A program made the translations under genes and the position numbers. The notes under the pieces are model-generated. The model worked only from the letters and a program-made list of their open reading frames with translations. It made no database searches and was not told where the DNA came from. Positions 47,029 to 55,828 of a stretch of 64,000 bases of DNA are shown here, piece by piece. Position 1 is the first letter of the stretch. Each line of letters opens with the position of its first letter. The stretch is from CAZACZ01 sp964483695 (GTDB lineage Bacteria; Deinococcota; Deinococci; Deinococcales; Trueperaceae), in NCBI GenBank assembly GCA_964483695.1, contig CAZACZ010000003.1, forward strand, positions 60,737 to 124,736, in the 5' to 3' direction.

Positions 47029-48529
47029 ACCCGTCCCCTTCGTCCTTCAGACCGGTGGCGTACTGCACGATCTCTTCCTCGGTCATGCGGGCTCCGTCGA
47101 GCACGCCGGTGATCCGGCCGGAGCGCATCACCACCACGCGGTGCGCCAGGCCGATGACCTCGGGCAGCTCGGACGAGATCACCACCACGGCCTTGCCTTG
47201 GCGTGCAAGGGCGGCGACGTAGAAGTAGATCTCGCGCTTGGTGCCGACGTCGATGCCGCGCGTTGGCTCGTCGAGGATCACGATGTCGGGCGTGGTGAGC
47301 ATGATCTTCGCCAGCACCAACTTCTGCTGGTTGCCGCCGGAGAGCGTGCCAGCTGTCACGTCGAGCCGTGCGGCTCGGATGTCGAACTCGCGCTGCGCCC
47401 GTTCGAGCGCGGCGCGCTCGGCGCCCTCGTCGATGAACGGGTGGGCGAAGCGCTCGAGCGCTTGCAGCGTCAGGTTCGGACGCAAGCGCATCTCGGTCAT
47501 CAGGCCTTTGCCCTTGCGATCCTCGGTGAGGTAGGCGATGCCGGCCCGCTTGGCGGCACCCGGGTGCCGCAGCTGCAGCGGCCGGCCGCGAAGGCGCAGG
47601 TCGCCGTGGCCGGGCCGTAGGCCCACGATCCCTTCGAACAACTCCGTGCGCCCGGCGCCGACCAGACCGGCGAAGGCCAGCACCTCGCCGCTGCGGACGT
47701 CGAACGAGGCCGACGTGACCGCCCCGGGGACGTGGAAGCTGCGGACCTCGAGCACCACGGGCGCGTCCGCGTGCACCTCCTTGACGGGGTACATGTCGGC
47801 CAGCTCGCGGCCGACCATCAGGCGCGCCATGTCGTGCTCCGAGGTGGTCGTGATGTCCTTGGTCGCGATGTGATGACCGTCGCGCAGGACGGTGACGCGA
47901 TCGGCGATGGCCATGACCTCGTCGAGCTTGTGGGAGACGTACACCACCGCGACGCCTTCGGCCGTGAGCCGGCGGATGAGCCCGAACAAGACCTCCGTCT
48001 CGGCGCCGGTGAGCACGTCGGTGGGCTCGTCCATGAACAGCACCCGCACCTCGCGCGAGACGGCCTTGGCGATCTCCACCATCTGCTTCTCGGAGACCGA
48101 GAGATCGGCGACGCGCGCCCTCGGGTCGACGTCGGTCTCGAGTTGCGCCAGCAGTTCGGCGGTGCGCTCGCGCATCGCGCGCTCGTCGAGGAACGGTCCG
48201 CGGCGGACCTCGCGGCCCAGGAAGACGTTCTCCTCGACCGTCAGGTCGTCGGCGAGGTTGAACTCCTGGTGGATCAGCACCAGGCCGCGGTTCTCGGCCT
48301 CGCCGCTGTCCTTGAAGTGGACGTCGGCGCCGTTCAGCCGCAGCGTGCCGCGCGCCGGCTGCAAGTACCCGCTGAGGCACTTCATCAGCGTCGACTTGCC
48401 GGCGCCGTTCTCGCCCACCAGGGCATGCACCTCGCCGGCGCGGAAGTCGATGTCGACGCCGTGCAGCACCTCCACCGGTCCGAACGCGTGGTGCAGCGAG
48501 GTGGCGGACAGGAGCGGGGTTTCCGGCAT
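46997..48529 (-). CDS. sugar ABC transporter ATPase (RbsA/XylG type, two nucleotide-binding domains)
   Basis: The 510-residue protein carries two ABC domains. The first has Walker A GENGAGKS, a signature variant LSVSEKQ and Walker B MDEPTDVL. The second has a degenerate Walker A (GLVGAGRTE, no Lys-Ser/Thr), signature LSGGNQQK and Walker B LDEPTRGID. This asymmetry is normal for RbsA/XylG. It is the first gene of the operon that ends at xylB. The ATG at 48529 has GGAAGG eight bases upstream and a leader of about 70 bases from the promoter at 48608-48636. Confidence 0.95.
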   Translation of the reverse strand: MPETPLLSATSLHHAFGPVEVLHGVDIDFRAGEVHALVGENGAGKSTLMKCLSGYLQPARGTLRLNGADVHFKDSGEAENRGLVLIHQEFNLADDLTVEENVFLGREVRRGPFLDERAMRERTAELLAQLETDVDPRARVADLSVSEKQMVEIAKAVSREVRVLFMDEPTDVLTGAETEVLFGLIRRLTAEGVAVVYVSHKLDEVMAIADRVTVLRDGHHIATKDITTTSEHDMARLMVGRELADMYPVKEVHADAPVVLEVRSFHVPGAVTSASFDVRSGEVLAFAGLVGAGRTELFEGIVGLRPGHGDLRLRGRPLQLRHPGAAKRAGIAYLTEDRKGKGLMTEMRLRPNLTLQALERFAHPFIDEGAERAALERAQREFDIRAARLDVTAGTLSGGNQQKLVLAKIMLTTPDIVILDEPTRGIDVGTKREIYFYVAALARQGKAVVVISSELPEVIGLAHRVVVMRSGRITGVLDGARMTEEEIVQYATGLKDEGDGYGDTLGDAVA

Positions 48530-48567
48530 CGCGAGAGCCTTCCGGGGGCGGAGCCGTGAGGCGCGGG

Positions 48568-48595
48568 GAGTGTCGAGACGATTAGGTTGACACTC
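48568..48595. promoter_or_regulatory. inverted repeat GAGTGTC-N14-GACACTC, candidate ROK-regulator operator
   Basis: Seven-base half-sites at 48568-48574 and 48589-48595 are perfectly complementary. The right half overlaps the -35 box of the regulator gene, and the whole site lies just downstream of the operon start site on the other strand. A repressor bound here could block both promoters. Confidence 0.5.
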
Positions 48596-48615
48596 AGATT
48601 AATTGCCACTATAGT
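48587..48615 (+). promoter_or_regulatory. sigma-70-type promoter of the ROK regulator (TTGACA-N17-TATAGT)
   Basis: A perfect -35 TTGACA (48587-48592), 17-base spacer and -10 TATAGT (48610-48615) form the best canonical promoter in the window. Transcription would begin near 48622. Confidence 0.75.
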
Positions 48616-48636
48616 CCGGGCAAAGGAGGGCGTCAA
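48608..48636 (-). promoter_or_regulatory. promoter of the sugar operon (TTGACG-N17-TATAGT), facing the regulator promoter
   Basis: On the minus strand TTGACG (48636-48631), a 17-base spacer and TATAGT (48613-48608) point toward the ATPase gene. Its -10 is the same palindrome ACTATAGT (48608-48615) used by the plus-strand promoter, so the two promoters share one -10 region. Confidence 0.65.
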
Positions 48637-48699
48637 GCCGTGCGCGGCGCACCGTCGTACCAGCCGGCGCAGGGCGGACGCTCCGAAGGAGGATGCGCC

Positions 48700-49902
48700 G
48701 TGCCGCGCAAACGCACGGGCGCCAACCCGGCCCTCATCCGTCAGCTCAACGTCGCGCGTCTGTTCCACGCCCTGCGGCTCCATCCCGGTGCATCGCAACG
48801 CGAGCTGGCGCGCATCACCGCCATCGACCGAGCGACGGTCTCCGCGGTGGTGGCCCAGCTGGAGCAGGATGGGCTGCTCCAGCGGCGGCCGCGACCGGGC
48901 GCCGGGCGCGTCGGGCGGCCCGAAGTGGCGCTGCAGGTGGCCGAGGACGCCGGGGTGTTGGTGGGTGCTCGGCTCGAGCCCACCAGCATCCGGCTCATCG
49001 CCACCACCCTGGTCGGCACGCCCAGGGCAAGCCTGCAGCTGCCGTCGAGCACGGACCCGCAGCGTGCGGTCACGCGCCTGGTGCGGGGCGTGGGGCGGAT
49101 GCTGACGGAAGCCGGCATCGAGGAGAGCCGAGTGCGGGGCATCGGCGTCGGCATCCCGGCGTTGATGGACCTCGGGGGCACGCTGCGTTTCGGGCCCAAC
49201 CTCGGGTGGCGTGAGGTGCGGATCGGGTCGTTGTTGGAGGGCCGCTTCGCCGCGCCGGTGCAGGTCGACAACGACACCAACGCGGCGGCGCTGGCGGAGA
49301 AGCTGTTCGGCAGTTGCCAGCGCGTGTCCGACTTCGTGTTCGTGGCCGGGCACTCGGGCGTGGGCGGGGCGCTGTACCTGGGTGGGCGGTTGTACCGCGG
49401 GCCGCACGGGTTCGCCGGCGAGATCGGGCACATGAAGGTGGTCGCGGGGGGGCGCCGCTGCGGTTGCGGCGCTCAAGGCTGCCTCGAGGCGTACCTGTCC
49501 GAGCCGAACTTGCTGGCGCAAGCAGAAGACGAGGGCGTGCATGCCCCCGACCTCGAGACGCTGCGCGTCCTCGCCGAGCGCGGCGACGCCGCGGCCACGG
49601 CGGTGCTGGCGCGCGCCGGAGGGTACCTCGGGGACGTGCTGGCCGACATCGTCAACCTGCTGAACCCCGAGCGCGTGGTGCTCGGCGGCAACCTGGCCGC
49701 GGTCGCCGCGCCGCTGCTGAGCGCGGCGCGCCTGCGCTTGCAGTGCTACGCCCTCGAGGCACCCCGCGCGGGGTGCGAGCTCACCGTCTCGCCGTTGGGC
49801 GTCGAGTCGGTGACGATGGGCGGGGTGGCGCTGGCGCTGGAGGGCTTCCTGTCGTTGCCGAGTTGGCTCGCGGCCGCCGAGATGCACGACGACCTCGCCT
49901 GA
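48700..49902 (+). CDS. ROK-family transcriptional regulator (XylR-like)
   Basis: The 400-residue protein has an N-terminal winged helix-turn-helix (LIRQLNVARLFHAL to RATVSAVVAQLEQDGLL) and a ROK sugar-sensor domain with QVDNDTNAAALAE and the zinc motif CGCGAQGCLE after GFAGEIGHMK. It is divergent from the sugar operon and most likely its repressor, released by the sugar. GTG 48700 has GAAGGAGG seven bases upstream and gives the usual N-terminus. An in-frame GTG at 48640 also has its own AAAGGAGGG nine bases upstream, so a 20-residue longer form is possible. Confidence 0.9.
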   Translation: MPRKRTGANPALIRQLNVARLFHALRLHPGASQRELARITAIDRATVSAVVAQLEQDGLLQRRPRPGAGRVGRPEVALQVAEDAGVLVGARLEPTSIRLIATTLVGTPRASLQLPSSTDPQRAVTRLVRGVGRMLTEAGIEESRVRGIGVGIPALMDLGGTLRFGPNLGWREVRIGSLLEGRFAAPVQVDNDTNAAALAEKLFGSCQRVSDFVFVAGHSGVGGALYLGGRLYRGPHGFAGEIGHMKVVAGGRRCGCGAQGCLEAYLSEPNLLAQAEDEGVHAPDLETLRVLAERGDAAATAVLARAGGYLGDVLADIVNLLNPERVVLGGNLAAVAAPLLSAARLRLQCYALEAPRAGCELTVSPLGVESVTMGGVALALEGFLSLPSWLAAAEMHDDLA

Positions 49903-49919
49903 TGCGGGTACCGGTGCGG

Positions 49920-49925
49920 TAGCCT
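49920..49925 (+). promoter_or_regulatory. -10 box (TAGCCT) of meaB, leaderless type
   Basis: TAGCCT ends six bases before the GTG at 49932, in the 29-base gap after the ROK gene. Confidence 0.55.
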
Positions 49926-49931
49926 CGATAG

Positions 49932-50873
<942 letters not shown>

Positions 50874-50886
50874 ACTGGGCGTCGAC

Positions 50887-51381
50887 ATGGTGCACGCCGT
50901 CTATCCCGGGAGCTTCGACCCGCTGCACAACGGGCACGTCGACATCATCCGGCGCGCCGCGCGGATCTACGAGCGGCTGACGGTCGCGGTGGCGAAAAAC
51001 CCGCTCAAGGACAGCGGCCTGTTCGACGCGCAGGAGCGCGTGGAGATCATCCGGGAGGTGGTCGACACCATCGAGGGGGTCGACGTGGCCACGTTCGAGG
51101 GGCTGCTCGCCGACTACACCCGTCGCATCGGCGCGACCGTGATCGTCAAGGGTCTGCGCGCCATCTCGGACTTCGAGTACGAGTTGCAGATGGCGCACCT
51201 GAACCGGCAACTCAACCCCGCGGCCGAGACGACCTTCATCATGACCGCCACGCGCTGGTCGTACGTGTCCAGCACGCGTGTGAAGGAGATCGCGCGCTAC
51301 GGCGCCGACGTCGCCAAGCTGGTGCCGCGGCCGACCCTGCGCCGACTGCACCAGCGCTTCGGCCCGCCCAAAGGGACCTGA
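50887..51381 (+). CDS. coaD: Phosphopantetheine adenylyltransferase
   Basis: CoaD performs the fourth step of coenzyme A synthesis, joining AMP to 4'-phosphopantetheine. The 164-residue length is typical. Motifs are YPGSFDPLHNGHVDII (the HxGH-type nucleotide motif, here HNGH) and the C-terminal YVSSTRVKE, with KGLRAISDFEYELQMA between. It is thirteen bases after meaB. No ribosome binding site is seen. Confidence 0.97.
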   Translation: MVHAVYPGSFDPLHNGHVDIIRRAARIYERLTVAVAKNPLKDSGLFDAQERVEIIREVVDTIEGVDVATFEGLLADYTRRIGATVIVKGLRAISDFEYELQMAHLNRQLNPAAETTFIMTATRWSYVSSTRVKEIARYGADVAKLVPRPTLRRLHQRFGPPKGT

Positions 51382-51480
51382 CCCGGCACGCATCGCAGGG
51401 CACCGGCGCCGCGGGTGCGGCGTCCTATCCTTGCGCGTGCGCGACGCGGAGCTTCGGCCCGATCGCGCGTCCGAAGATGG

Positions 51481-51499
51481 CGAGCGCGCCACGCGCTCG
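51481..51499 (+). other. hairpin just upstream of the hslO ribosome binding site
   Basis: CGAGCGC pairs with GCGCTCG around a five-base loop, ending four bases before GGAAGGA. It may affect translation or end coaD transcripts. A TATCCT at 51426-51431 could be the hslO -10, but no -35 is visible. Confidence 0.35.
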
Positions 51500-51516
51500 C
51501 ACGGAAGGATCGAACC

Positions 51517-52509
51517 ATGTCGTATCTGATGCGAGGGTTGGCGGCCGACGGCGGCATCCGCGTGGTCGCGGCCGACACCACCGAGTTGGTGCGCGGCGCG
51601 ATCGAACGGCACGGCGCCACGCCAACAGCGGGTGCGGCGCTCGGTCGCACCATCACCGGGGCGCTGCTGCTGTCGCACGTGCTGCTGAAAGGCCCACGGG
51701 ACCGTGTGACGGTGCGTCTGCGGGGCGACGGGCCGCTTGGCGGCGTGATCGCCGACGCCGGCCTCGACGGCACCGTGCGCGGGTACGTGCACGACCCGTC
51801 GGTGACGTTGCTGCAGCGCGACGACGGCAAGCTCGACGTCGGCGGCGCCATCGGCCAGCGCGGCGACATCCACGTGGTGCGCTCGCACGCGCCGTACGGC
51901 GACCCGTACGGCAGCACCGTCGACCTCGCCAGCGGCGAGGTGGCCGAGGACATCGCCACCTTCCTGGCCGTCTCCGAGCAGATCCCGTCGGCCGTGCTGC
52001 TGGGCGTCGCGTTCGACGAACACGCCCACGTGACCGCTGCCGGCGGCGTGCTGCTGCAGGCCCTGCCCGGCGCGGACGACGCCGCGCTGGCGGTGCTCGA
52101 AGCCAACGTCAAGGCGTTCGGCGCCCTCACCACCGGCATGCTGCGCGCGCCGCTGACGACGCTGGTGGAGCACGAGCTGTGCTGGGGGCTGGGCTACGAG
52201 CTGCTGACCGACCCGGCCTTGCCGGTGGCGTTCGCGTGCCGCTGTTCCGACGTCAAGGCGTTGGAGGCGCTGGCGTACTTCACGCCGCAGGAGCGCCAGG
52301 CCATGATCGACGAGGACGGCGGGGCCGAGGTCGTGTGCCACTGGTGCGGCGAGAAGCGCTGGCTCGACCCGGACGCCATCCGGAGCCTGACGGCCTCCGA
52401 GATCCGCTGCCCCGACTGCGGCACCTTGTGGTACCGCGAGGGCCAGGCCACCATGACCCGCGACGGCGAGCGTTGCTCCTGCGGGCGGCGCATCGAACTC
52501 CCCAACTGA
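51517..52509 (+). CDS. hslO: Hsp33, redox-activated chaperone with extra C-terminal zinc ribbon
   Basis: Hsp33 is a holdase switched on by oxidation of its zinc site. The 330-residue product has the N-terminal chaperone domain (SYLMRGLAADGGIRVVAADT) and the redox zinc motif as Cys241-x-Cys243 (CRCSD) and Cys274-x2-Cys277 (CHWC). The usual family ends soon after this. Here about 40 more residues carry CPDC (298-301) and CSC (320-322), which look like a second zinc ribbon. The ATG at 51517 has GGAAGGA seven bases upstream. Confidence 0.95.
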   Translation: MSYLMRGLAADGGIRVVAADTTELVRGAIERHGATPTAGAALGRTITGALLLSHVLLKGPRDRVTVRLRGDGPLGGVIADAGLDGTVRGYVHDPSVTLLQRDDGKLDVGGAIGQRGDIHVVRSHAPYGDPYGSTVDLASGEVAEDIATFLAVSEQIPSAVLLGVAFDEHAHVTAAGGVLLQALPGADDAALAVLEANVKAFGALTTGMLRAPLTTLVEHELCWGLGYELLTDPALPVAFACRCSDVKALEALAYFTPQERQAMIDEDGGAEVVCHWCGEKRWLDPDAIRSLTASEIRCPDCGTLWYREGQATMTRDGERCSCGRRIELPN

Positions 52510-52527
52510 CGTGCCGAGGCGGCAGGC

Positions 52528-53442
52528 ATGACCCCCATCGTGGTGCTGGCGCTGACCATCCTGGTGGCGTTGTGGGGGTCGGCGTTCCCGATGATCAAGG
52601 TGGGGCTCGACGGCCTCAGTGCGCCGCACCTGACGCTGCTGCGGCACCTGGTGGCCTCCGCCGCTTTCGTGCCGTTGCTGGTGGCGTTCCGGGCGCGCTT
52701 GCGGCCGCGTCGCGCCGACCTGCCGTACTTCTTCCTGCTCGGCCTACTCGGGTTCTTCGTCTACCACCTGTCGCTGAACTACGGCGAGATGCGCGTCTCG
52801 GCCGGGGCGGCCAGCTTGATCATCGCCTCCGCCCCCGCCATCACCGCGCTGCTTGCGACCTTCATGATCGGCGACCGGATGCCACCGTTGGCGTGGGTCG
52901 GCTCGTTGGTGGCGTTCGGTGGCGTGTTCCTCATCGTCGTGGAGGGCGGCACCGACGCCGGCGGTCCGGCGCTCAACGCCTTCGCCTGGTTGCTGGTGGT
53001 GGCGGCGGTGGTGACGTCGTTGTTCGCCATCTTGCAACGGCGCATGTTCGCGCACTACCGTCCCATCGAGGTCGCGGCCTTCGCCACCTGGGCCGGCACG
53101 GTGCCGATGCTTGCGTTCTTGCCGGGGCTGCCGGGCGACATGGCGGACGCGGGCGCACGGGCGTTGGCGGCTTCGGCGTACATCGGCGTGTTCCCCTCCG
53201 CCATCGCCTACACGCTCTTCTCGTTCGCCCTGTCGCGGGCGCCGGTGACGCTCGTCACGACGTTCCTCTACCTGGTGCCGGTGTTCTCGTTGAGCGCTTC
53301 GTGGCTGCTCATCGACGAAGTCCCGTCGAGCCTCACGCTGGTCGGCGGCCTCGTGGTCATCGGCGGGATCGTGCTGGTGAACGTCGCCAAGCAACGCGCG
53401 GCCCGGCGCAAGGCGGCGCCTGCCGTCGTCACTCGCTCTTGA
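52528..53442 (+). CDS. EamA/DMT-family permease
   Basis: This 304-residue protein has ten predicted helices in two EamA repeats (first: VVLALTILVALWGSAFPMIK; second around PVTLVTTFLYLVPVFSLSAS, then the typical EVPSSLTLVGGLVVIGGIV). It is a second member of this superfamily, not close to the one at 4061 by inspection. The substrate is unknown. It starts 18 bases after hslO and its end overlaps the end of plsY on the other strand by 14 bases. Confidence 0.9.
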   Translation: MTPIVVLALTILVALWGSAFPMIKVGLDGLSAPHLTLLRHLVASAAFVPLLVAFRARLRPRRADLPYFFLLGLLGFFVYHLSLNYGEMRVSAGAASLIIASAPAITALLATFMIGDRMPPLAWVGSLVAFGGVFLIVVEGGTDAGGPALNAFAWLLVVAAVVTSLFAILQRRMFAHYRPIEVAAFATWAGTVPMLAFLPGLPGDMADAGARALAASAYIGVFPSAIAYTLFSFALSRAPVTLVTTFLYLVPVFSLSASWLLIDEVPSSLTLVGGLVVIGGIVLVNVAKQRAARRKAAPAVVTRS

Positions 53443-54052
53443 ACTTCACCTTCACGCGCTCGCCCAGGCGCCGCTCGGTGCCGTTCAGCAGGCGCCGGAT
53501 GTTGTCGCGGTGGCGGACCAGCGCCAGCGTCGTCAGCGCCACCGCCAAGGCGAGGTTCGCCACCGTGAAGTTCCCCTTCGCGAGCACGAACAGCGGCAAC
53601 GAGAACAGCCCGACCAACGAGCCAAGCGACACCTGACGGCTGATGACGATGGTGAAGATGCCGAGCGCAAGGCACATCACCGTCACCAGCGGGTCGATCA
53701 TCAGGAACACGCCGATGCTGGTGGCGATCCCTTTGCCGCCGCGCAGGCGGAGCAGCACGTTGAAGTTGTTGCCGAGTACGGTAGCGAGACCGGTCAGGGC
53801 GACGCCCCAGGTGCCGACGCCGAGCAGCGTCGGGATGATCACCGCCACCGCCCCCTTGATCGGATCGGCCAGGCCGACGATCACCGCGGGCAGCACGCCC
53901 AAGGTGCGCAGCACGTTGGTGGCGCCGATGTTGCCGGAGCCGGCTTGCTGGATGTTCACACCCCGCGCCTTGGCCACCAGGTACCCCGTCGGGATGGTGC
54001 CGATGAAGTACCCGAGCACCATGGTGACCGCGGCGAGCGCCACGTCGAACAC
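53429..54052 (-). CDS. plsY: PlsY, acyl-phosphate:glycerol-3-phosphate acyltransferase
   Basis: PlsY makes lysophosphatidic acid from acyl-phosphate, the first step of phospholipid synthesis. The 207-residue membrane protein has motif 1 (GSGNIGATNVLRTLG), motif 2 (LRGGKGIATSIGVF) and motif 3 (SLGSLVGLFSLP). Before motif 2 LGNNFNV replaces the common LGH-type sequence. GTG 54052 is chosen because AGGAGGG lies four bases upstream; the longer reading to 54091 begins one base after a TAGAAT box and adds residues without family support. Confidence 0.93.
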   Translation of the reverse strand: MFDVALAAVTMVLGYFIGTIPTGYLVAKARGVNIQQAGSGNIGATNVLRTLGVLPAVIVGLADPIKGAVAVIIPTLLGVGTWGVALTGLATVLGNNFNVLLRLRGGKGIATSIGVFLMIDPLVTVMCLALGIFTIVISRQVSLGSLVGLFSLPLFVLAKGNFTVANLALAVALTTLALVRHRDNIRRLLNGTERRLGERVKVKFKSE

Positions 54053-54092
54053 GGATCCCTCCTGGGCGACCGCGTCGCGGCCGCCATCCACG

Positions 54093-54098
54093 ATTCTA
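54093..54098 (-). promoter_or_regulatory. -10 box (TAGAAT) of plsY
   Basis: TAGAAT on the minus strand would start transcription near 54086, giving a leader of about 34 bases that contains the AGGAGGG site of plsY. Confidence 0.5.
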
Positions 54099-54159
54099 CC
54101 GGCAGCGGTGAGGCGCGCCTGAGGCGCGGATGCGACGCCGGAACACGCGACGAGGGCGG

Positions 54160-54165
54160 TAGCAT
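54160..54165 (+). promoter_or_regulatory. -10 box (TAGCAT) of the rhomboid gene, leaderless type
   Basis: TAGCAT ends six bases before the ATG at 54172, divergent from plsY. Confidence 0.6.
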
Positions 54166-54171
54166 CGGGGG

Positions 54172-55767
54172 ATGACTCCCATCAGCCTCTTCCTCGTGCT
54201 GGTTGCGCTCAGCGGTCTCTCGGTCACCCGCTGGGCCGCTCGGTTGGCGCCGTTGTGGAGCGAGTTCCCCGCCAAGACGCTGATCGCCACCGTGTTGGCG
54301 GGCCTCGGCGCGGCCACCGGCCTGACCTGGTTGCGCGCCCCCCTCGGCCTGGTCACGGTGGCGTCGATCGTCGGGCCGCTGTTCGTGTTCGGCCCGTTGG
54401 CGATGGTGGCGCTGGTGCGCTCGGGCCGCTGGCGCTGGGCACGGGCGGCGGTGTCGGCGCTCTACTGGGCGCACGACGGGCGCGCCGCGGTGGGGCGGCT
54501 ACTGGCGCAGGCCGCCTTGCAGGAGGGGGACCCGGAGGCGGCGCTGGCGCTGGCGCCCGACCGCGATCCGCTCCTGCTGGCGCAGGCGTACCTGCTCGAG
54601 GAGGCGTGGGGCGAGGTGCTGAAGCTGGACCTGCCGCCGAGCGGCGCCGGGGGCGTGCCCGACAACGCCTTCCTGGGGGCCGCTGCTCGCATCGAGGCGC
54701 TGATCGAATCGGGCGAGGTCGAGCAGGCCAGGATGGAGACGCGCGCGCTGCGCTCGCGCTTCGAGGCCTCACGCAGGGGCCCGCTCGGCTACCGCGCCGT
54801 GGTCCTGTCCGAGGCGCGGCTGGCGGCCGAAGACGGGGACTTCGAGCGCACCCGGCAGGCGATCGAGCAGCCGTTGGTCGGCGTTCGCCCCGGGACGTTG
54901 TACGCCATCCTGGCGCGCGCCGCCGAGCAGAGCGGCCGACCCGACGTGGCGGTCCGGGCCTACGGTGCGGCGCACGGCGCCAGCCGCGGCGCCCAGCAGC
55001 AGCGCTTCGCGCGCTGTTTGGCGCTGCTCGGCCAGGCGCCGCCGGTCACCACCCGGCGCGCGCAACGGCCCCTGGCGACGTACGCCCTGGCGGCCTCGCT
55101 GGCCGCGGCGTACGTGGTGCAGGTGGTGGCCGACCGCAGCTACGGCCTGGTGCGCGCCCTGGGCCAGGCGTACGACGTCAGCACGGTGGTGGCCGCCTAC
55201 TTGCAGCAGCTTCCCGGCCTGCCGGCCGTCGGGGCGTGGTGGCGGACGCTCAGCTACGCGTTCGTCCACGGCAACCTCATCCACATCGGCTTCAACCTGT
55301 GGGTGCTGTTCGACCTGGGAAGGCTCTACGAGCGCCGGCGCAGCTGGTCCGACGTGCTGGCGGCGTTCGTGGCCGGCACCGCCGGCGGAGCGCTGCTGAC
55401 GGCGGCGCTGCAGGCCGGTCAGCCGCTCATCCTGGTGGGCGCTTCTGGCGGCATCCTCGGCATCGCCGGCGCTCTGCTGGCCGACGCTCTGGCCAGCAAG
55501 AACGCCGCCGACCGCCTGCTGCTCCGCAGCCTGCTGCAGTGGATGGCGCTCTTGATGGTCTTCTCGCTCGCGGTGCCGGGCGTGTCGCTCTGGGGGCACG
55601 TCGGCGGCGTCGCCGGCGGGCTGGCGTGGGGGCTGCTGCGCGGCCGGTTGCCCGCCACCGGACGCTCGGCGCGGCAGGTCGGTCAGGCGGTGGGAGCCCT
55701 GGCCGTCGGCCTGCTGGTGCTGGCGCTGGTGAGCGCGTTCACCACGGTGGTGCCGCGGTTGCCGTGA
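54172..55767 (+). CDS. rhomboid intramembrane serine protease with long N-terminal region
   Basis: The 531-residue product has two or three N-terminal helices, a soluble helical region (about 90-290) that looks TPR-like, and a C-terminal rhomboid domain. The catalytic dyad is Ser425 in VGASGGILG and His476 in LWGHVGGVAGG; the HGNLIHIGFNLW signature precedes them. It cleaves membrane proteins within the bilayer; targets are unknown. The arrangement of helical repeats before the protease resembles GluP-type rhomboids, which carry TPRs, although there they follow the protease domain. Confidence 0.92.
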   Translation: MTPISLFLVLVALSGLSVTRWAARLAPLWSEFPAKTLIATVLAGLGAATGLTWLRAPLGLVTVASIVGPLFVFGPLAMVALVRSGRWRWARAAVSALYWAHDGRAAVGRLLAQAALQEGDPEAALALAPDRDPLLLAQAYLLEEAWGEVLKLDLPPSGAGGVPDNAFLGAAARIEALIESGEVEQARMETRALRSRFEASRRGPLGYRAVVLSEARLAAEDGDFERTRQAIEQPLVGVRPGTLYAILARAAEQSGRPDVAVRAYGAAHGASRGAQQQRFARCLALLGQAPPVTTRRAQRPLATYALAASLAAAYVVQVVADRSYGLVRALGQAYDVSTVVAAYLQQLPGLPAVGAWWRTLSYAFVHGNLIHIGFNLWVLFDLGRLYERRRSWSDVLAAFVAGTAGGALLTAALQAGQPLILVGASGGILGIAGALLADALASKNAADRLLLRSLLQWMALLMVFSLAVPGVSLWGHVGGVAGGLAWGLLRGRLPATGRSARQVGQAVGALAVGLLVLALVSAFTTVVPRLP

Positions 55768-55780
55768 GTTTCTCCCGTGC

Positions 55781-55817
55781 GCGGGGCACGGTGATGGCCG
55801 GAGCGGCCGCGCCCCGC
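55781..55817. terminator. nested hairpin between convergent genes, possible terminator
   Basis: GCGGGGC (55781-55787) pairs with GCCCCGC (55811-55817), enclosing a second hairpin GGCCG-GAG-CGGCC (55796-55808). It lies in the 61 bases between the converging rhomboid and protease genes. Confidence 0.4.
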
Positions 55818-55828
55818 TGTTTCGTAGG

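Noticed and set aside
48640..48700. A leader peptide before the ROK regulator
   Set aside because: The frame starting at 48640 runs on into the regulator without a stop, so it is an alternative start and not a separate peptide.
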